NCBI GenBank assembly: GCA_963754335.1
Contig: CAVWFQ010000005.1
Span: forward strand, 682,001 to 746,000
Reading direction: 5' to 3'
Length of the DNA: 64,000 bases
Source: JBBSDP01 sp963754335
GTDB lineage: Bacteria; Planctomycetota; Phycisphaerae; Tepidisphaerales; Tepidisphaeraceae
In this document: positions 20,856 through 29,775 of the stretch, piece by piece
Layout: each line of letters starts with the position of its first letter
Numbering within the stretch: position 1 is the first letter of the stretch
Notes under the pieces: model-generated
The model's database searches: none
Told to the model about the DNA's origin: nothing
What the model saw: the letters and a program-made list of their open reading frames with translations, nothing else
Translations under genes and position numbers: made by a program

Positions 20856-21818
20856 ATGCGCACATTCGACAGTTTGAGTGAGCAGGAGATTCTTGCCCTG
20901 GCGATCAGCTCGGAAGAGGAAGATTCCAAGATTTACGCGGACTTTGCCGAGGGGCTCAAGGCCCCTTATCCCACCACCGCGGAAGTTTTCCGGCGGATGC
21001 GCGAAGAAGAATCGGAGCATCGTCGTCTGCTGATCGAGTTGTATCGACAGAAGTTTGGAGAACATATCCCGCTGGTGCGACGCGAGGACATCCGGGGATT
21101 CGTGCGGCATCGGCCAATCTGGCTCGTCAAGCCGCTCGGGCTGGAGAAGGTCCGCCACCACGCGTCGGTGATGGAGGCCGAAAATGCACATTTCTATGAG
21201 CGCGCCGCCGCCCGGTCACAGGACGCAAGCATCCGCAAACTTCTGGGAGATCTCGCGGAGATCGAGCGCGGGCATGAGACTCTCGCCGACGAACTGGACA
21301 AGACCAAGCTCACCGGCGAGATCCGCGAACATGAAGATGAAGCGGCACGACGATTATTCTTATTGCAGATTGTCCAACCGGGGCTGGCGGGTCTGATGGA
21401 CGGGTCGGTCTCGACGCTCGCCCCCCTCTTCGCGGCCGCCTTCGCCACCCGGAAAAGTCACGACGCCTTTCTGGTAGGCCTGGCGGCGTCAGTCGGCGCG
21501 GGGATCAGCATGGGATTCGCCGAGGCACTTTCCGATGACGGGAGCCTGACAGGGCGCGGTCATCCCTGGCTCCGCGGTTCGGTCTGCGGACTCATGACCA
21601 TGCTCGGAGGCCTGGGCCATACACTCCCCTTCCTGATCGTGAGTTTTCCGACAGCGGTGGCCGTCGCCGTCGCCGTGGTCATCATCGAGCTGGCGGCTAT
21701 TTCGTACGTGCGCTACCGCTATATGGACACGCCGCTCCTGTCGGCAACGTTTCAGGTGATGCTCGGAGGGGCGTTGGTCTTTGTCGCGGGAATGCTGATT
21801 GGCAAAAGCGGCGGGTAG
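20856..21818 (+). CDS. mbfA: membrane-bound ferritin-like iron exporter, MbfA type
   Basis: 320 residues with two modules. Residues about 1-150 form a ferritin-like di-iron domain: EEEDSKIYADFAEGL, EEESEHRRLLIELY, VMEAENAHFYERAAARS and EIERGHETLADEL carry the expected Glu/His ligands. Residues about 165-320 form a VIT1/CCC1-like membrane domain (GLAGLMDGSVSTLAPLFAAA, then four hydrophobic segments). Rhizobial MbfA proteins with this layout export iron and protect against peroxide. ATG 20856 has GGAGA seven bases upstream. It is followed by the convergent Flp pilin gene. Confidence 0.88.
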   Translation: MRTFDSLSEQEILALAISSEEEDSKIYADFAEGLKAPYPTTAEVFRRMREEESEHRRLLIELYRQKFGEHIPLVRREDIRGFVRHRPIWLVKPLGLEKVRHHASVMEAENAHFYERAAARSQDASIRKLLGDLAEIERGHETLADELDKTKLTGEIREHEDEAARRLFLLQIVQPGLAGLMDGSVSTLAPLFAAAFATRKSHDAFLVGLAASVGAGISMGFAEALSDDGSLTGRGHPWLRGSVCGLMTMLGGLGHTLPFLIVSFPTAVAVAVAVVIIELAAISYVRYRYMDTPLLSATFQVMLGGALVFVAGMLIGKSGG

Positions 21819-21877
21819 AAGCAATTATCGGTCAGCGTCATCACATGACAGCGATGACGCTGACCGAGACTTTGCGA

Positions 21878-22051
21878 TTACATTGACCGGTTCAATGATG
21901 TCCAGCGAGCCAGAACCTTGGTTCCGACGCTGGTGATCGCCGCGATCGCGGCAACAACGATTAGACCGGCAATGAGTGCGTATTCAAGCACTTCGCCGCC
22001 AGTTTCATCACGAACAGCTCGTGCGATCAGACTCAACAGGTTCTTTTTCAT
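21878..22051 (-). CDS. flp: Flp/Fap-type pilin, 57 residues
   Basis: A short gene read on the minus strand from ATG 22051 to TAA at 21878. The protein begins MKKNLLSLIARAVRDETGGE and continues VLEYALIAGLIVVAAIAAIT, the hallmark of class IVb Flp prepilins: a short basic leader, a cleavage-type site after Gly with Glu at +5 and Tyr at +6 (GEVLEY), then a hydrophobic helix. GAGGG stands six bases upstream. No tad/cpa assembly genes are in the window, so the pilin is an orphan here; assembly genes are presumably elsewhere. Confidence 0.9.
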   Translation of the reverse strand: MKKNLLSLIARAVRDETGGEVLEYALIAGLIVVAAIAAITSVGTKVLARWTSLNRSM

Positions 22052-22072
22052 GACTTTCCCTCAAAATCCTCA

Positions 22073-22091
22073 GGTTGGTCATCGACCAACC
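22073..22091. promoter_or_regulatory. palindrome in the flp leader
   Basis: GGTTGGTC-ATC-GACCAACC, perfect eight-base arms, lies about 22-40 bases upstream of the flp start on its transcript. It could be a regulator site or an RNA hairpin; there is no direct evidence for either. Confidence 0.5.
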
Positions 22092-22344
22092 CCGTAATAT
22101 CCCTCGAACATTTAGGGAATCGGCCCAATGGAGGGGCCACATGAATAAATGGCAATGTTCCAATCGGCATAGTCTGCACAAAGCATTATCTCAAAATGGA
22201 CTCATTTTGTGGGACAGATCACAATGTCTCCGTTTTTGACCTTACAATACAATTGGAACTCAAGTCAGAAAAAAAGTGCTTTCGTCGGTTAAGGGTGCTA
22301 CACTGACAAACTGGGCGGGAACTGGGCATTTTTTTCTGGTTTTC

Positions 22345-22731
22345 ATGCCTCCCCTTCGCATTCTCGTTGTTGATGACCATGTTGATACGCGTTCGCTTCT
22401 ATCGCGCCTGCTCCGCATCGACGGTCACACCGTAATGACGGCCTCGACCGCCGGTGAGGCCATCGCCGTCGCCGCTGATAACCCCTTCGATCTGCTCCTA
22501 AGCGACCTTTCCCTCCCGGACCGCTCCGGCCTGGAACTGATGCGGGAGATTCGGCAAATGAGCGGAAATGTGCGGGGCATCGCCCTCACCGGGATGGATG
22601 CGCCTGAATATCAAAAGGCCTGCGAAGATGCCGGCTTCGCCGGATACCTTCGCAAGCCGCTCGACCTGACCACCCTGCTGGCGGAAATTGAATCGGTCCG
22701 TCGCGACCGCAATCCGCCAAGTCCCGAATAA
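22345..22731 (+). CDS. stand-alone response-regulator receiver protein
   Basis: 128 residues forming one CheY-like receiver domain and nothing else. Acidic pocket DDH at the start (ILVVDDHVDTRSLLSRLLR), phospho-acceptor Asp in LLLSDLSLPDRSG, conserved Thr in GIALTGMDAPE and Lys in GYLRKPLDL. No kinase is adjacent. An in-frame start at 22276 is possible but the extra residues are not receiver-like. It is transcribed divergently from the flp pilin, which makes a role in surface behaviour conceivable but unproven. Confidence 0.88.
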   Translation: MPPLRILVVDDHVDTRSLLSRLLRIDGHTVMTASTAGEAIAVAADNPFDLLLSDLSLPDRSGLELMREIRQMSGNVRGIALTGMDAPEYQKACEDAGFAGYLRKPLDLTTLLAEIESVRRDRNPPSPE

Positions 22732-22842
22732 AGCGGCTCAAGCAATGTCATCGGTCGGGGGCCAATTATTTTCATCACTTTCATCTCAGCTGCCGATTGA
22801 TTGCCGCAGTGAGTTCGCGCATCAATTCAAATTGTTTTGAGC

Positions 22843-23595
22843 ATGCAGAACCTTTCCAGCATCGCATGGGCCGATGTTCATCCCGCCAAACCCTGGTCCG
22901 TCTTCATGCGATGGCACGATCTGCTATTCGCCCATTGGCCGCTGAAACGTGAATTGCTCGCGCCGCTGGTTCCACCGCAGTTGGAGCTGGATCTGTTTGA
23001 CGGCCGGGCGTGGATCGGCCTCGTTCCGTTTCGCATGAGCGCGATTCATCACCGCCGAATGCCATCGATTCCAGGAGCTCGCGCATTCCCGGAGCTGAAC
23101 GTGCGCACGTACGTGACCCCGCCGGGAGGTAAGCCCGGCGTCTGGTTCTTCAGCCTGGACGCGGCGAGCTGGCTCGCGGTGCTCGCCGCCCGCCGTGCAT
23201 TTCACCTGCCGTACTTCGATGCCCGGATGTCCTGCGCGGCGGGGGCCGACGGAACTGTCGAATATCACAGCCGGCGAACTCATCGCGGCGCTCCGGCTGC
23301 GGAGTTCGCCGGCCGTTATCGTCCGATCGGAAGCACTTTCACGGCGGCGCCCGCGACCATCGAATATTTTCTCACCGAGCGATATTGCCTCTACGCCGCC
23401 GATCAACTCGGCCATGTCTTTCGCGGCGACATCCATCACCGCCCCTGGCCGCTTCAGATGGCCGAAGCCGAATTCGACCTTGTACAAATGACCGAGCAGG
23501 TCGGAATCGATCTTCCGTCCGATGCGCCGCTGCTTCACTTTGCCTGCGAGCTCGATGTGCACGCCTGGCGATTAACTCGATTGCAATCCGCATGA
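22843..23595 (+). CDS. DUF2071 (YqjF-like) family protein
   Basis: 250 residues of the DUF2071 family: MRWHDLLFAHWPLKRELLAP, LPPQLELDLFDGRAWIGLVP-like segments (here LVPPQLELDLFDGRAWIGLV), FPELNVRTYVTPPGGKPGVW and PWPLQMAEAEF are characteristic. Function of the family is unknown. ATG 22843 is preferred over the in-frame TTG 22837. The gene stands alone between the receiver protein and a convergent PEP-CTERM gene. Confidence 0.85.
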   Translation: MQNLSSIAWADVHPAKPWSVFMRWHDLLFAHWPLKRELLAPLVPPQLELDLFDGRAWIGLVPFRMSAIHHRRMPSIPGARAFPELNVRTYVTPPGGKPGVWFFSLDAASWLAVLAARRAFHLPYFDARMSCAAGADGTVEYHSRRTHRGAPAAEFAGRYRPIGSTFTAAPATIEYFLTERYCLYAADQLGHVFRGDIHHRPWPLQMAEAEFDLVQMTEQVGIDLPSDAPLLHFACELDVHAWRLTRLQSA

Positions 23596-23642
23596 GCGCC
23601 CCACAATTTCCGAACGCCGCCCAGCGAGAAAAACGTGCCAAA

Positions 23643-23671
23643 CAAAGAACCCCCGACGATTGGCCGGGGGC
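23643..23671 (-). terminator. intrinsic terminator of the PEP-CTERM gene
   Basis: On the minus strand a CCCCCG...CGGGGG hairpin is followed by the T-rich TTCTTTGTTT. It lies about 35-60 bases beyond the stop of the gene ending at 23704. Confidence 0.7.
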
Positions 23672-23703
23672 TCGTGAATTCTGAAGGTTAAGAGGGAGGA
23701 GGT

Positions 23704-24528
23704 CTAATCGCGACGACGGCGGGAAAGAAGGCTTATCGCACCAAGACCCAGAAGTCCGACCGAGGCAGGTTCGGGCAGCGCAACGATCTGGAAGCCGTTG
23801 ATTCGCGGGCGACCATCGCCGCTGAAATTCGGATTGATGCCGGTGATCGTGAAACTCGAACCAGTGAACCCGGAGATCGTGACATAGTTTGACGCCGTCG
23901 AGCCAGTTCCGGCGGGGGTGGACGCGGTGCTTCCGACATAATTCGGGCTCAGCGGATAGTTTCCTCCCTGGGTTGACGACAACATCTGGAGATAGCCATC
24001 TTTCGAAACCAAATTGCTGTCCACGACGTTGTAGCCGGTCACCCCAGACGAGTCCGTATTGCGGTAGATGAGAACTTTATATCCCGACGACGTGAATTCC
24101 GATCCAAGTCCGCTTACCGTGATCGAGATATTCTGACCAGGCTGACTGTCGAGATAACCCCCCATCATGATGTAGTCCTGCGTGGAGGTCGGCGGCGTGC
24201 CTTGATAGGCGTTGTAAACATTGGCTCCCGAATACGAAACGCTCGCCGAGGTCACAGAGGCAGTTCCGGAATTGTCCTCGACAAGACTGGGTACGGAGGA
24301 ATTGTAACCCGGTGCATTATTGAAGTTGCCGACTGGGATCGCTCCCGCGACGCCTGTCACGAGCGGGCCGTTGTTGGCGCCGCCGGTCGGTCCGATGCCC
24401 GAATAATTTCCCTGCGTGTTCGATCCTTCGAAATGTACGCTGATGATTGAGTCCGCGTGGGCAACCAATGCGCCCGCCAGTGCGAGCGCAGTGCAAGCTG
24501 CCAAACATGCATTTTTCACAAATTTCAA
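23704..24528 (-). CDS. PEP-CTERM sorted exported protein
   Basis: About 274 residues. Signal peptide (CLAACTALALAGALVAHA), a Ser/Thr/Gly/Asn-rich beta-type body without cysteine (VSGLGSEFTSSGYKVLIYRN), and a C-terminal PEP-CTERM tripartite signal: LPEPASVGLLGLGAISLLSR followed by arginines. Exosortase is expected to cleave it and anchor or release the protein outside; no exosortase is in this window. The start TTG 24528 is preceded by GGAGGA; TTG 24540 is an alternative. Function of the body is unknown. Confidence 0.85.
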   Translation of the reverse strand: MKFVKNACLAACTALALAGALVAHADSIISVHFEGSNTQGNYSGIGPTGGANNGPLVTGVAGAIPVGNFNNAPGYNSSVPSLVEDNSGTASVTSASVSYSGANVYNAYQGTPPTSTQDYIMMGGYLDSQPGQNISITVSGLGSEFTSSGYKVLIYRNTDSSGVTGYNVVDSNLVSKDGYLQMLSSTQGGNYPLSPNYVGSTASTPAGTGSTASNYVTISGFTGSSFTITGINPNFSGDGRPRINGFQIVALPEPASVGLLGLGAISLLSRRRRD

Positions 24529-24832
24529 GATGTCCTCCAAGGAAAAGAGCCCGCTTTGAAAACCAGTAAACCTCCGAATGACGGAACAGTCCGCCCCCGG
24601 CTGGTTTGTGTTTGTAACACGAAAAGGGAGTTGCGATCAAGTCAATGCGTCCAGATTCATTCAAAATTAATAAGTTCCATTTACTAAACAATGAAAATCG
24701 AGTTGCCCTGAATTTGCCGTTGATGCACATATTATTGGACCATCCCCTGCCTCGTTCATCTGCCGCCGGCGGAACTGTCGCGAACGCCCGAATTTCCCCG
24801 GCCAAACCCCGAAAACGGGGTATTTTGTATTT

Positions 24833-25859
24833 GTGCGACATTGTTCGAAAGCACCCGACTGGCCTGCTCTTTCAGATGAGCAGTTGCTCGACCTGCGCCC
24901 CTGCGATCTGGGCCTGCGCAAAAGGCTCCGACCTCGAGCCGGCAGTTCAGCAGCTCTATTCGGAGCTGAGCTCCCGCTCGATCCGATTCCGCCCGCATGT
25001 CTGGCTTTCGGACGAGTGGTTTACGCCGGATGGCATTCCCGGAATCGCCGCGCCGTTTTATCTCGCCCACCCGCGCTGCGCGAACTTGAACAGCGGCAGA
25101 TGCTGGAGGTGGAAGGGGGCACTCAAGACTGGTGCATGCGCAGTCCTGCGCCACGAGGCCGGCCACGCGCTGGACAACGCCTATCGGCTTCACGCCCGAT
25201 CGCGCTACCGCGCGCTTTTCGGATCGTGGCACTCTCCCTATCCCGACTCTTATCACCCGCGCCCCAACACGAAACGATTCGTGATTCATCTGGACATGTG
25301 GTACGCGCAGGCGCATCCCGCCGAGGATTTCGCCGAGACCTTCGCGGTCTGGCTCAACCCCGACTCGCGCTGGGAGCAGCAGTACGCGAGTTGGCCGGCC
25401 ATCACGAAACTGCGCTACGTGGATTCGGTGATGCGGCGGCTGGCCGGCGCGGCGCCGCCCGTGCGCGACCGCCGACGCACGCATACGCTCCCAACATTGC
25501 GGCGAACGTTGCGCGAACTCTACGAGCAGAAGCGTGCGGCCGTCTGCCGCGACAACCCCGGCATCCACGATCGCGATCTGCGCCGCATCTTTTCCGACGA
25601 CCGCGCCTTTGCCGGTCGCGAATCGGCGGCGGCCTTCCTGCGCTCCATCGCGCCTGAAGCCCGCATGCTGGTTTCACGCTGGACGGGAGCTGCGCCGCTC
25701 ACGATAAATCGCTCGATGGCCGATATGGAGAATCGAGTCGAAGTTATGGGACTTCGCCTTCGCAAGCCGCCGCGTCAGACAAAGCTGGACGTAATGATGA
25801 TGCTCGCGGTGCAAACGATGAACTTCGTCAACGATGGGAAACATCGCGTGATTCTCTGA
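24833..25859 (+). CDS. putative zinc metallopeptidase (frameshifted near 24920)
   Basis: Predicted gluzincin-like peptidase of about 342 residues, matching the 'putative zinc-binding metallopeptidase' family. It holds HEAGHAL (HExxH, about residue 108) and, about 60 residues on, HPAEDFAETFAVWLNP with candidate third ligands. The N-terminus starts at GTG 24833 (RHCSKAPDWPALSDEQLLDL) in one frame and continues as KGSDLEPAVQQLYSELSSRS in the next; one A too many in AAAA at 24918-24921 explains it. It lies 16 bases upstream of the ATP-grasp gene, so the two form an operon. No signal peptide. Confidence 0.82.
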
Positions 25860-25875
25860 CGGGTTTCCCTTCCGC

Positions 25876-26904
25876 ATGCGCAAACTACGCGTCCTGGCAA
25901 TGATGGACGACGCGCTGATTCCCCCGGCCACCATCGAGGGAATGAGCGACAGCGACATTGCGCCCTTCAAGACCGAATATGACGTGGTCACCGCATTGCG
26001 TTCCCTTGGCCATGAGGCACTGCCGCTGGGCGTAAAAGCTGACGTGACCCATCTCGACCGCGCGATCCGCGAATTCCGGCCGCATATCTGCTTCAATCTC
26101 GTCGAGGACTTCGACGGGATCCCCTGCCGCGATCAGCACGTGGTCAGCTATCTCGAGCTGATCAATCAGCCCTACACCGGCTCCAATCCGCGCGGGCTGA
26201 TGCTCGCCCGCGACAAGGCGCTGACCAAAAAGGTGCTGAGCTATCACGGCATCCGCGTCCCGCAATTTGCGGCGTATCCGGTGGGCCGGCCGGTTCGCGT
26301 CGCCAACGCGCCCCCGTTCCCGTTGCTCGTCAAATCCCTGCTCGAGGAAGGATCACTGGGCATCGCGCAGGCGTCGGTCGTTTACGACGCCGAACAATTG
26401 GCCGCCCGCGTTGCATTTCTTCACGAGAAGCATGGGACGGACGTGATTGCCGAGCAATACATTGATGGACGCGAGCTTTATTTGTCGGTGATGGGGAATC
26501 AAAAGCTCCAGACGTTTCCCGCGTGGGAACTGTGCCTCCAGTCGCTCCCTCCCGACGCGGCGCGAATTGCGACGGCCAAGGTGAAATGGGACGCCGCCTA
26601 CCGCGCCCGGCACGGAATCGAAAGCCGCGCCGCCTCAGACCTCTCTTCCGCGATGCAGCGCCGTTTGGCCGATCTCGGGCGAGAGGCGTATCGCGCGCTC
26701 GAGCTGTCGGGTTATGCCCGCATCGATCTTCGCCTCACACCGGACGGTGACGTCTATCTGCTTGAAGCCAATCCCAATCCGCAGATCGCACGCGGCGAGG
26801 ATTTCGCCGACTCGGCCAATGCGGTGGGCGTTGCCTACGAAGAGCTTCTGCACCGGATCCTTACCCTCGGACTGGGCTACCGTCCCCTCGGCCTCGCGGC
26901 CTGA
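25876..26904 (+). CDS. ATP-grasp ligase, D-Ala-D-Ala ligase-like
   Basis: 342 residues with an ATP-grasp fold: FNLVEDFDGI, GSNPRGLMLARDKALTKKVL (entry to the ATP-binding domain), PLLVKSLLEEGSLGIAQ (phosphate loop), EQYIDGRELYLSVMGN, and the metal-binding end GYARIDLRLTPDGDVYLLEA followed by NPNP. These are the signatures of D-alanine-D-alanine ligases and related peptide ligases, but the N-terminal region differs and the gene is not near cell-wall genes. Pairing with a metallopeptidase suggests a ligase/hydrolase couple acting on a peptide; substrate unknown. Confidence 0.85.
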   Translation: MRKLRVLAMMDDALIPPATIEGMSDSDIAPFKTEYDVVTALRSLGHEALPLGVKADVTHLDRAIREFRPHICFNLVEDFDGIPCRDQHVVSYLELINQPYTGSNPRGLMLARDKALTKKVLSYHGIRVPQFAAYPVGRPVRVANAPPFPLLVKSLLEEGSLGIAQASVVYDAEQLAARVAFLHEKHGTDVIAEQYIDGRELYLSVMGNQKLQTFPAWELCLQSLPPDAARIATAKVKWDAAYRARHGIESRAASDLSSAMQRRLADLGREAYRALELSGYARIDLRLTPDGDVYLLEANPNPQIARGEDFADSANAVGVAYEELLHRILTLGLGYRPLGLAA

Positions 26905-26960
26905 CACCAAATGTTTTTTCGCAACTCGGCACAAGAGGGACTGTCGTCGCGATAAAACCT

Positions 26961-27057
26961 TAGCGAGCCGCGACCGTAAGGGAGCGACGGAATCGCAAAA
27001 AGAATTCGAGTTCCGAGTTTCGCTCACTTCTCGCTCCCTTACGGTCGCGGCTCGCTA
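26961..27057. repeat. 27-bp perfect inverted repeat
   Basis: Arms 26961-26987 and 27031-27057 are exact reverse complements (core GAGCCGCGACCGTAAGGGAG) around a 43-base loop. It lies in the 207-base gap before the SMP-30 gene. The arm sequence is of a type commonly scattered through planctomycete genomes. Confidence 0.85.
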
Positions 27058-27111
27058 CGCACACTCTCCGAGCCGCGCCGCGCCAACCAATTCGCGGTAC
27101 GATCGCATTTC

Positions 27112-28053
27112 ATGGGAACCGCACGTAGCAGATCGCGGGCGATTCGCGTCATACTGATGAACCTGATTGCAATTTCACTCCTTCTCTTCGGAGGCACCGT
27201 GACAGCAACTTTCCCAGGCGAGGATCGCATCGCCGCCCCCGGCGCAACATTGCAGAAGCTCGCCGACGGCTTCAAATTCACCGAAGGCCCCGCCAGCGAT
27301 TCGGAGGGAAACATCTATTTCACCGATCAGCCCAACGACCGGATCATGAAATGGGATGTCGACGGAAAGCTCTCGACCTGGCTGCAGCCGTGCGGCAGGT
27401 CCAATGGCTTGTGCTTCGACGCGAAGGGCAATCTGGTCGCCTGCGCCGATGAGAAAAACCAACTCTGGTCGATTGCCCCGGACAAAACGATCACGGTGCT
27501 CATCAAGGATCTGCACGGCAAATTGCTGAATGGCCCCAACGATGTCTGGGTCCGCCCCGATGGCGGGCTCTACATCACCGATCCCCTCTATCCGCGCGAT
27601 TACTGGAAACGCGACCCCGCAAGCCAGCTCCCGCACGATGTCTACTATCTCGCGCCCGATCGCAGCAACCTGATCCCCGTGATCGAAGACATGAAACAGC
27701 CCAACGGCATCATCGGCACGCCCGACGGCGAGAACCTCTATGTTTCCGACATCAAGAGCGGCAAAACATATTCCTACTCCATCGCCCCCGACGGCTCGCT
27801 CGCAGACAAAAAACTCTTCTGCGAACTCGGCTCCGATGGAATGACCATCGACAACGAAGGCAACCTCTACCTGACGGGCCACGGCGTGACGGTCTTCGAC
27901 AAATCCGGAAAACAAATCGCCCACCTCCCGATCGACGAGGCCTGGACCGGCAACATCTGCTTCGGCGGCAAAGCCCGCGACCTGCTCTTCATCACAGCGA
28001 GCAAAGGAATCTACGGGCTCCACACGCGCGTCCGTGGAGTCGGAAGCCAGTGA
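27112..28053 (+). CDS. SMP-30/gluconolactonase family protein
   Basis: Exported six-bladed beta-propeller of about 313 residues (298 if ATG 27157 is the start). The signal segment is LIAISLLLFGGTVTA. Typical blocks: DGFKFTEGPASDSEGNIYFT, NGLCFDAKGNLVACAD, LLNGPNDVWVRPDGGLYITD (metal-binding Asn/Asp region) and ITDPLYPRD, GSDGMTIDNEGNLYLTG. Predicted calcium-dependent lactonase of sugar lactones, a role that suits the carbohydrate genes elsewhere in the window. Confidence 0.88.
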   Translation: MGTARSRSRAIRVILMNLIAISLLLFGGTVTATFPGEDRIAAPGATLQKLADGFKFTEGPASDSEGNIYFTDQPNDRIMKWDVDGKLSTWLQPCGRSNGLCFDAKGNLVACADEKNQLWSIAPDKTITVLIKDLHGKLLNGPNDVWVRPDGGLYITDPLYPRDYWKRDPASQLPHDVYYLAPDRSNLIPVIEDMKQPNGIIGTPDGENLYVSDIKSGKTYSYSIAPDGSLADKKLFCELGSDGMTIDNEGNLYLTGHGVTVFDKSGKQIAHLPIDEAWTGNICFGGKARDLLFITASKGIYGLHTRVRGVGSQ

Positions 28054-28143
28054 GCGGGAGCGGATGGAGGATGCCCCGCGGCACTGCTTCCAAACTTCCC
28101 GCCTCCTTATACTTTCGCTTGTCGGCCTCAAGTGGGATACACT

Positions 28144-29697
28144 ATGTACATGAGAGCGCTCATCACCATTCTCGCTCTTGTATCCGGTGCGGTTGTCGTG
28201 GGTGCGGCTCCCCCGCCGGTTGCCGGCCCGGCCGCGACAGAGCCGGCCTCGGTGCAACCGCTCAGCAATGCGGTGGTCGTTCCGCTCTCCGGCGAGATTG
28301 ACGATTCCTCGCGCGACAGTTTGCTGCGTCGTTTTAAACACGCCCAGGCAATCGGCGCGAAAACGGTAATCGTCGAACTCGATACGCCCGGCGGTCTGGT
28401 GCGCTCATCGCTTGACATCGCCCGCTTTCTCCGCGGCCAGACAGACATTCACACCATCGCCTATGTGAAAAATGAGGCTTACTCCGGCGGCGCATTGGTT
28501 GCGCTGGCCTGCAACGAGATCGTGATGTCGCCGACCTCCGTCCTCGGTGACTGCGCTCCGATCCTGTTGACCAGGGATCACCAGCTAGAACCAATGCCCC
28601 CGACCGAGCGGGCCAAGGCGGAATCACCGGTGCTGGCAGATTTTCTCGAAAGCGCGCGAAAAAATGGATATGACCCGTTGCTGGCCGAGGCGATGGTGCG
28701 CGTCGATACCCCGCTCCACCTTTTGCGAAACGAACATGGCGATCAACGCGTCGTCGGCGACAAGGAGAGCGCACCGCTGCTCGCGAGCGGATGGAAGCCG
28801 GCGGTCGGCGTGCAGGATCCGATTAATCCGCCGGGCACGTTACTGACCGTCGGTCCGGATCTGGCGGTTCAACTGGGATTGGCCAAAGCGATTTCGCCAT
28901 CCCCGGAAGCATTGGCCGGCGAGCGCGGCTACAACATCGTCGCCGATCTCTCCCCCGGTCCCGGCGAAAGACTCGTCGAGCTTCTGGCGAGCACGCCGGC
29001 GCGGTTTCTCCTGATCCTCATTTTCCTTCAGAGTCTATATATCGTGCTTCATGCCCCGGGACATGGCGCGGCCGAAGCCGTCGCAGTCGTTGCTTTCGCG
29101 GTACTGGTCGGCGTGCCGCTCGCCACCGGCTACGCGCAATGGTGGGAGATTCTTGTTGTGCTGCTTGGGTTGGCGCTGTCCGCCTTTGAGGTGCTGGTCT
29201 TCCCGGGACATGGCGTTTCGCTCGCGGTCGGCGGACTGATGGTCATCTTCGGACTGGTCATGACCTTTGCCGGACCGGTGCCGGGGCAGCCTTCGTTTCT
29301 GCCGGCAAACCCAGCCGCCTGGCATGGCGTCGAACGCGGGCTGGTTTCTGTCCTGGGCGCGCTCTTCTGCAGCGTGATTCTTTCCATCTGGATGCGGAAA
29401 TATCTGCCGAAATTACCCTACTTCAATCGGCTGATTCTGACCGCAACAAGCGGCACCGCGATCCGGCAGACGCCGGCTTATCAGAAAAATGAGTCGGCTC
29501 TCGACACCTGGCCGTTTGTCGGAACCGTGGGCGTGGCAACCAGTGGCTTGCGCCCGGGCGGATCGGCGCGATTCCCGTACGGGGATGATTCGCGCGTTGC
29601 CACCGTGCAGAGCGTTTCAGGTTATATCGCGCCGGGTGGTAAGCTCGTGGTTCAGGAAATTCAAGGCAATCGCATTATTGTGCGAGCCACAACATAA
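28144..29697 (+). CDS. nfeD: NfeD family membrane serine protease (ClpP-class)
   Basis: 517 residues. Signal peptide, then a ClpP/SppA-like protease domain (residues about 45-260): VIVELDTPGGLV, and the catalytic serine in NEAYSGGALVAL; a lysine in TERAKAESP is the likely partner. Four to five membrane segments follow (SLYIVLHAPGHGAAEAVAVV, ILVVLLGLALSAFEVLVFPG, GGLMVIFGLVMTFAG, VSVLGALFCSVIL), ending in an OB-fold NfeDC domain (FVGTVGVATSGLRPGGSARF). Long-form NfeD proteins partner flotillin-like SPFH proteins, and floA follows 78 bases later. Confidence 0.93.
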   Translation: MYMRALITILALVSGAVVVGAAPPPVAGPAATEPASVQPLSNAVVVPLSGEIDDSSRDSLLRRFKHAQAIGAKTVIVELDTPGGLVRSSLDIARFLRGQTDIHTIAYVKNEAYSGGALVALACNEIVMSPTSVLGDCAPILLTRDHQLEPMPPTERAKAESPVLADFLESARKNGYDPLLAEAMVRVDTPLHLLRNEHGDQRVVGDKESAPLLASGWKPAVGVQDPINPPGTLLTVGPDLAVQLGLAKAISPSPEALAGERGYNIVADLSPGPGERLVELLASTPARFLLILIFLQSLYIVLHAPGHGAAEAVAVVAFAVLVGVPLATGYAQWWEILVVLLGLALSAFEVLVFPGHGVSLAVGGLMVIFGLVMTFAGPVPGQPSFLPANPAAWHGVERGLVSVLGALFCSVILSIWMRKYLPKLPYFNRLILTATSGTAIRQTPAYQKNESALDTWPFVGTVGVATSGLRPGGSARFPYGDDSRVATVQSVSGYIAPGGKLVVQEIQGNRIIVRATT

Positions 29698-29775
29698 AGA
29701 CGAAGGATCCCGGCAGGCTCTACGCACCGTGTCGCTTCACCGGCCGCCTCTCACCAAGATCGGAAGGATTTCATC

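Noticed and set aside
24806..24830. CCCCG-AAAA-CGGGG hairpin followed by TATTTT as a plus-strand terminator
   Set aside because: No plus-strand gene ends upstream of it, the stem is only five base pairs, and it lies just before the metallopeptidase start; at most a leader hairpin.
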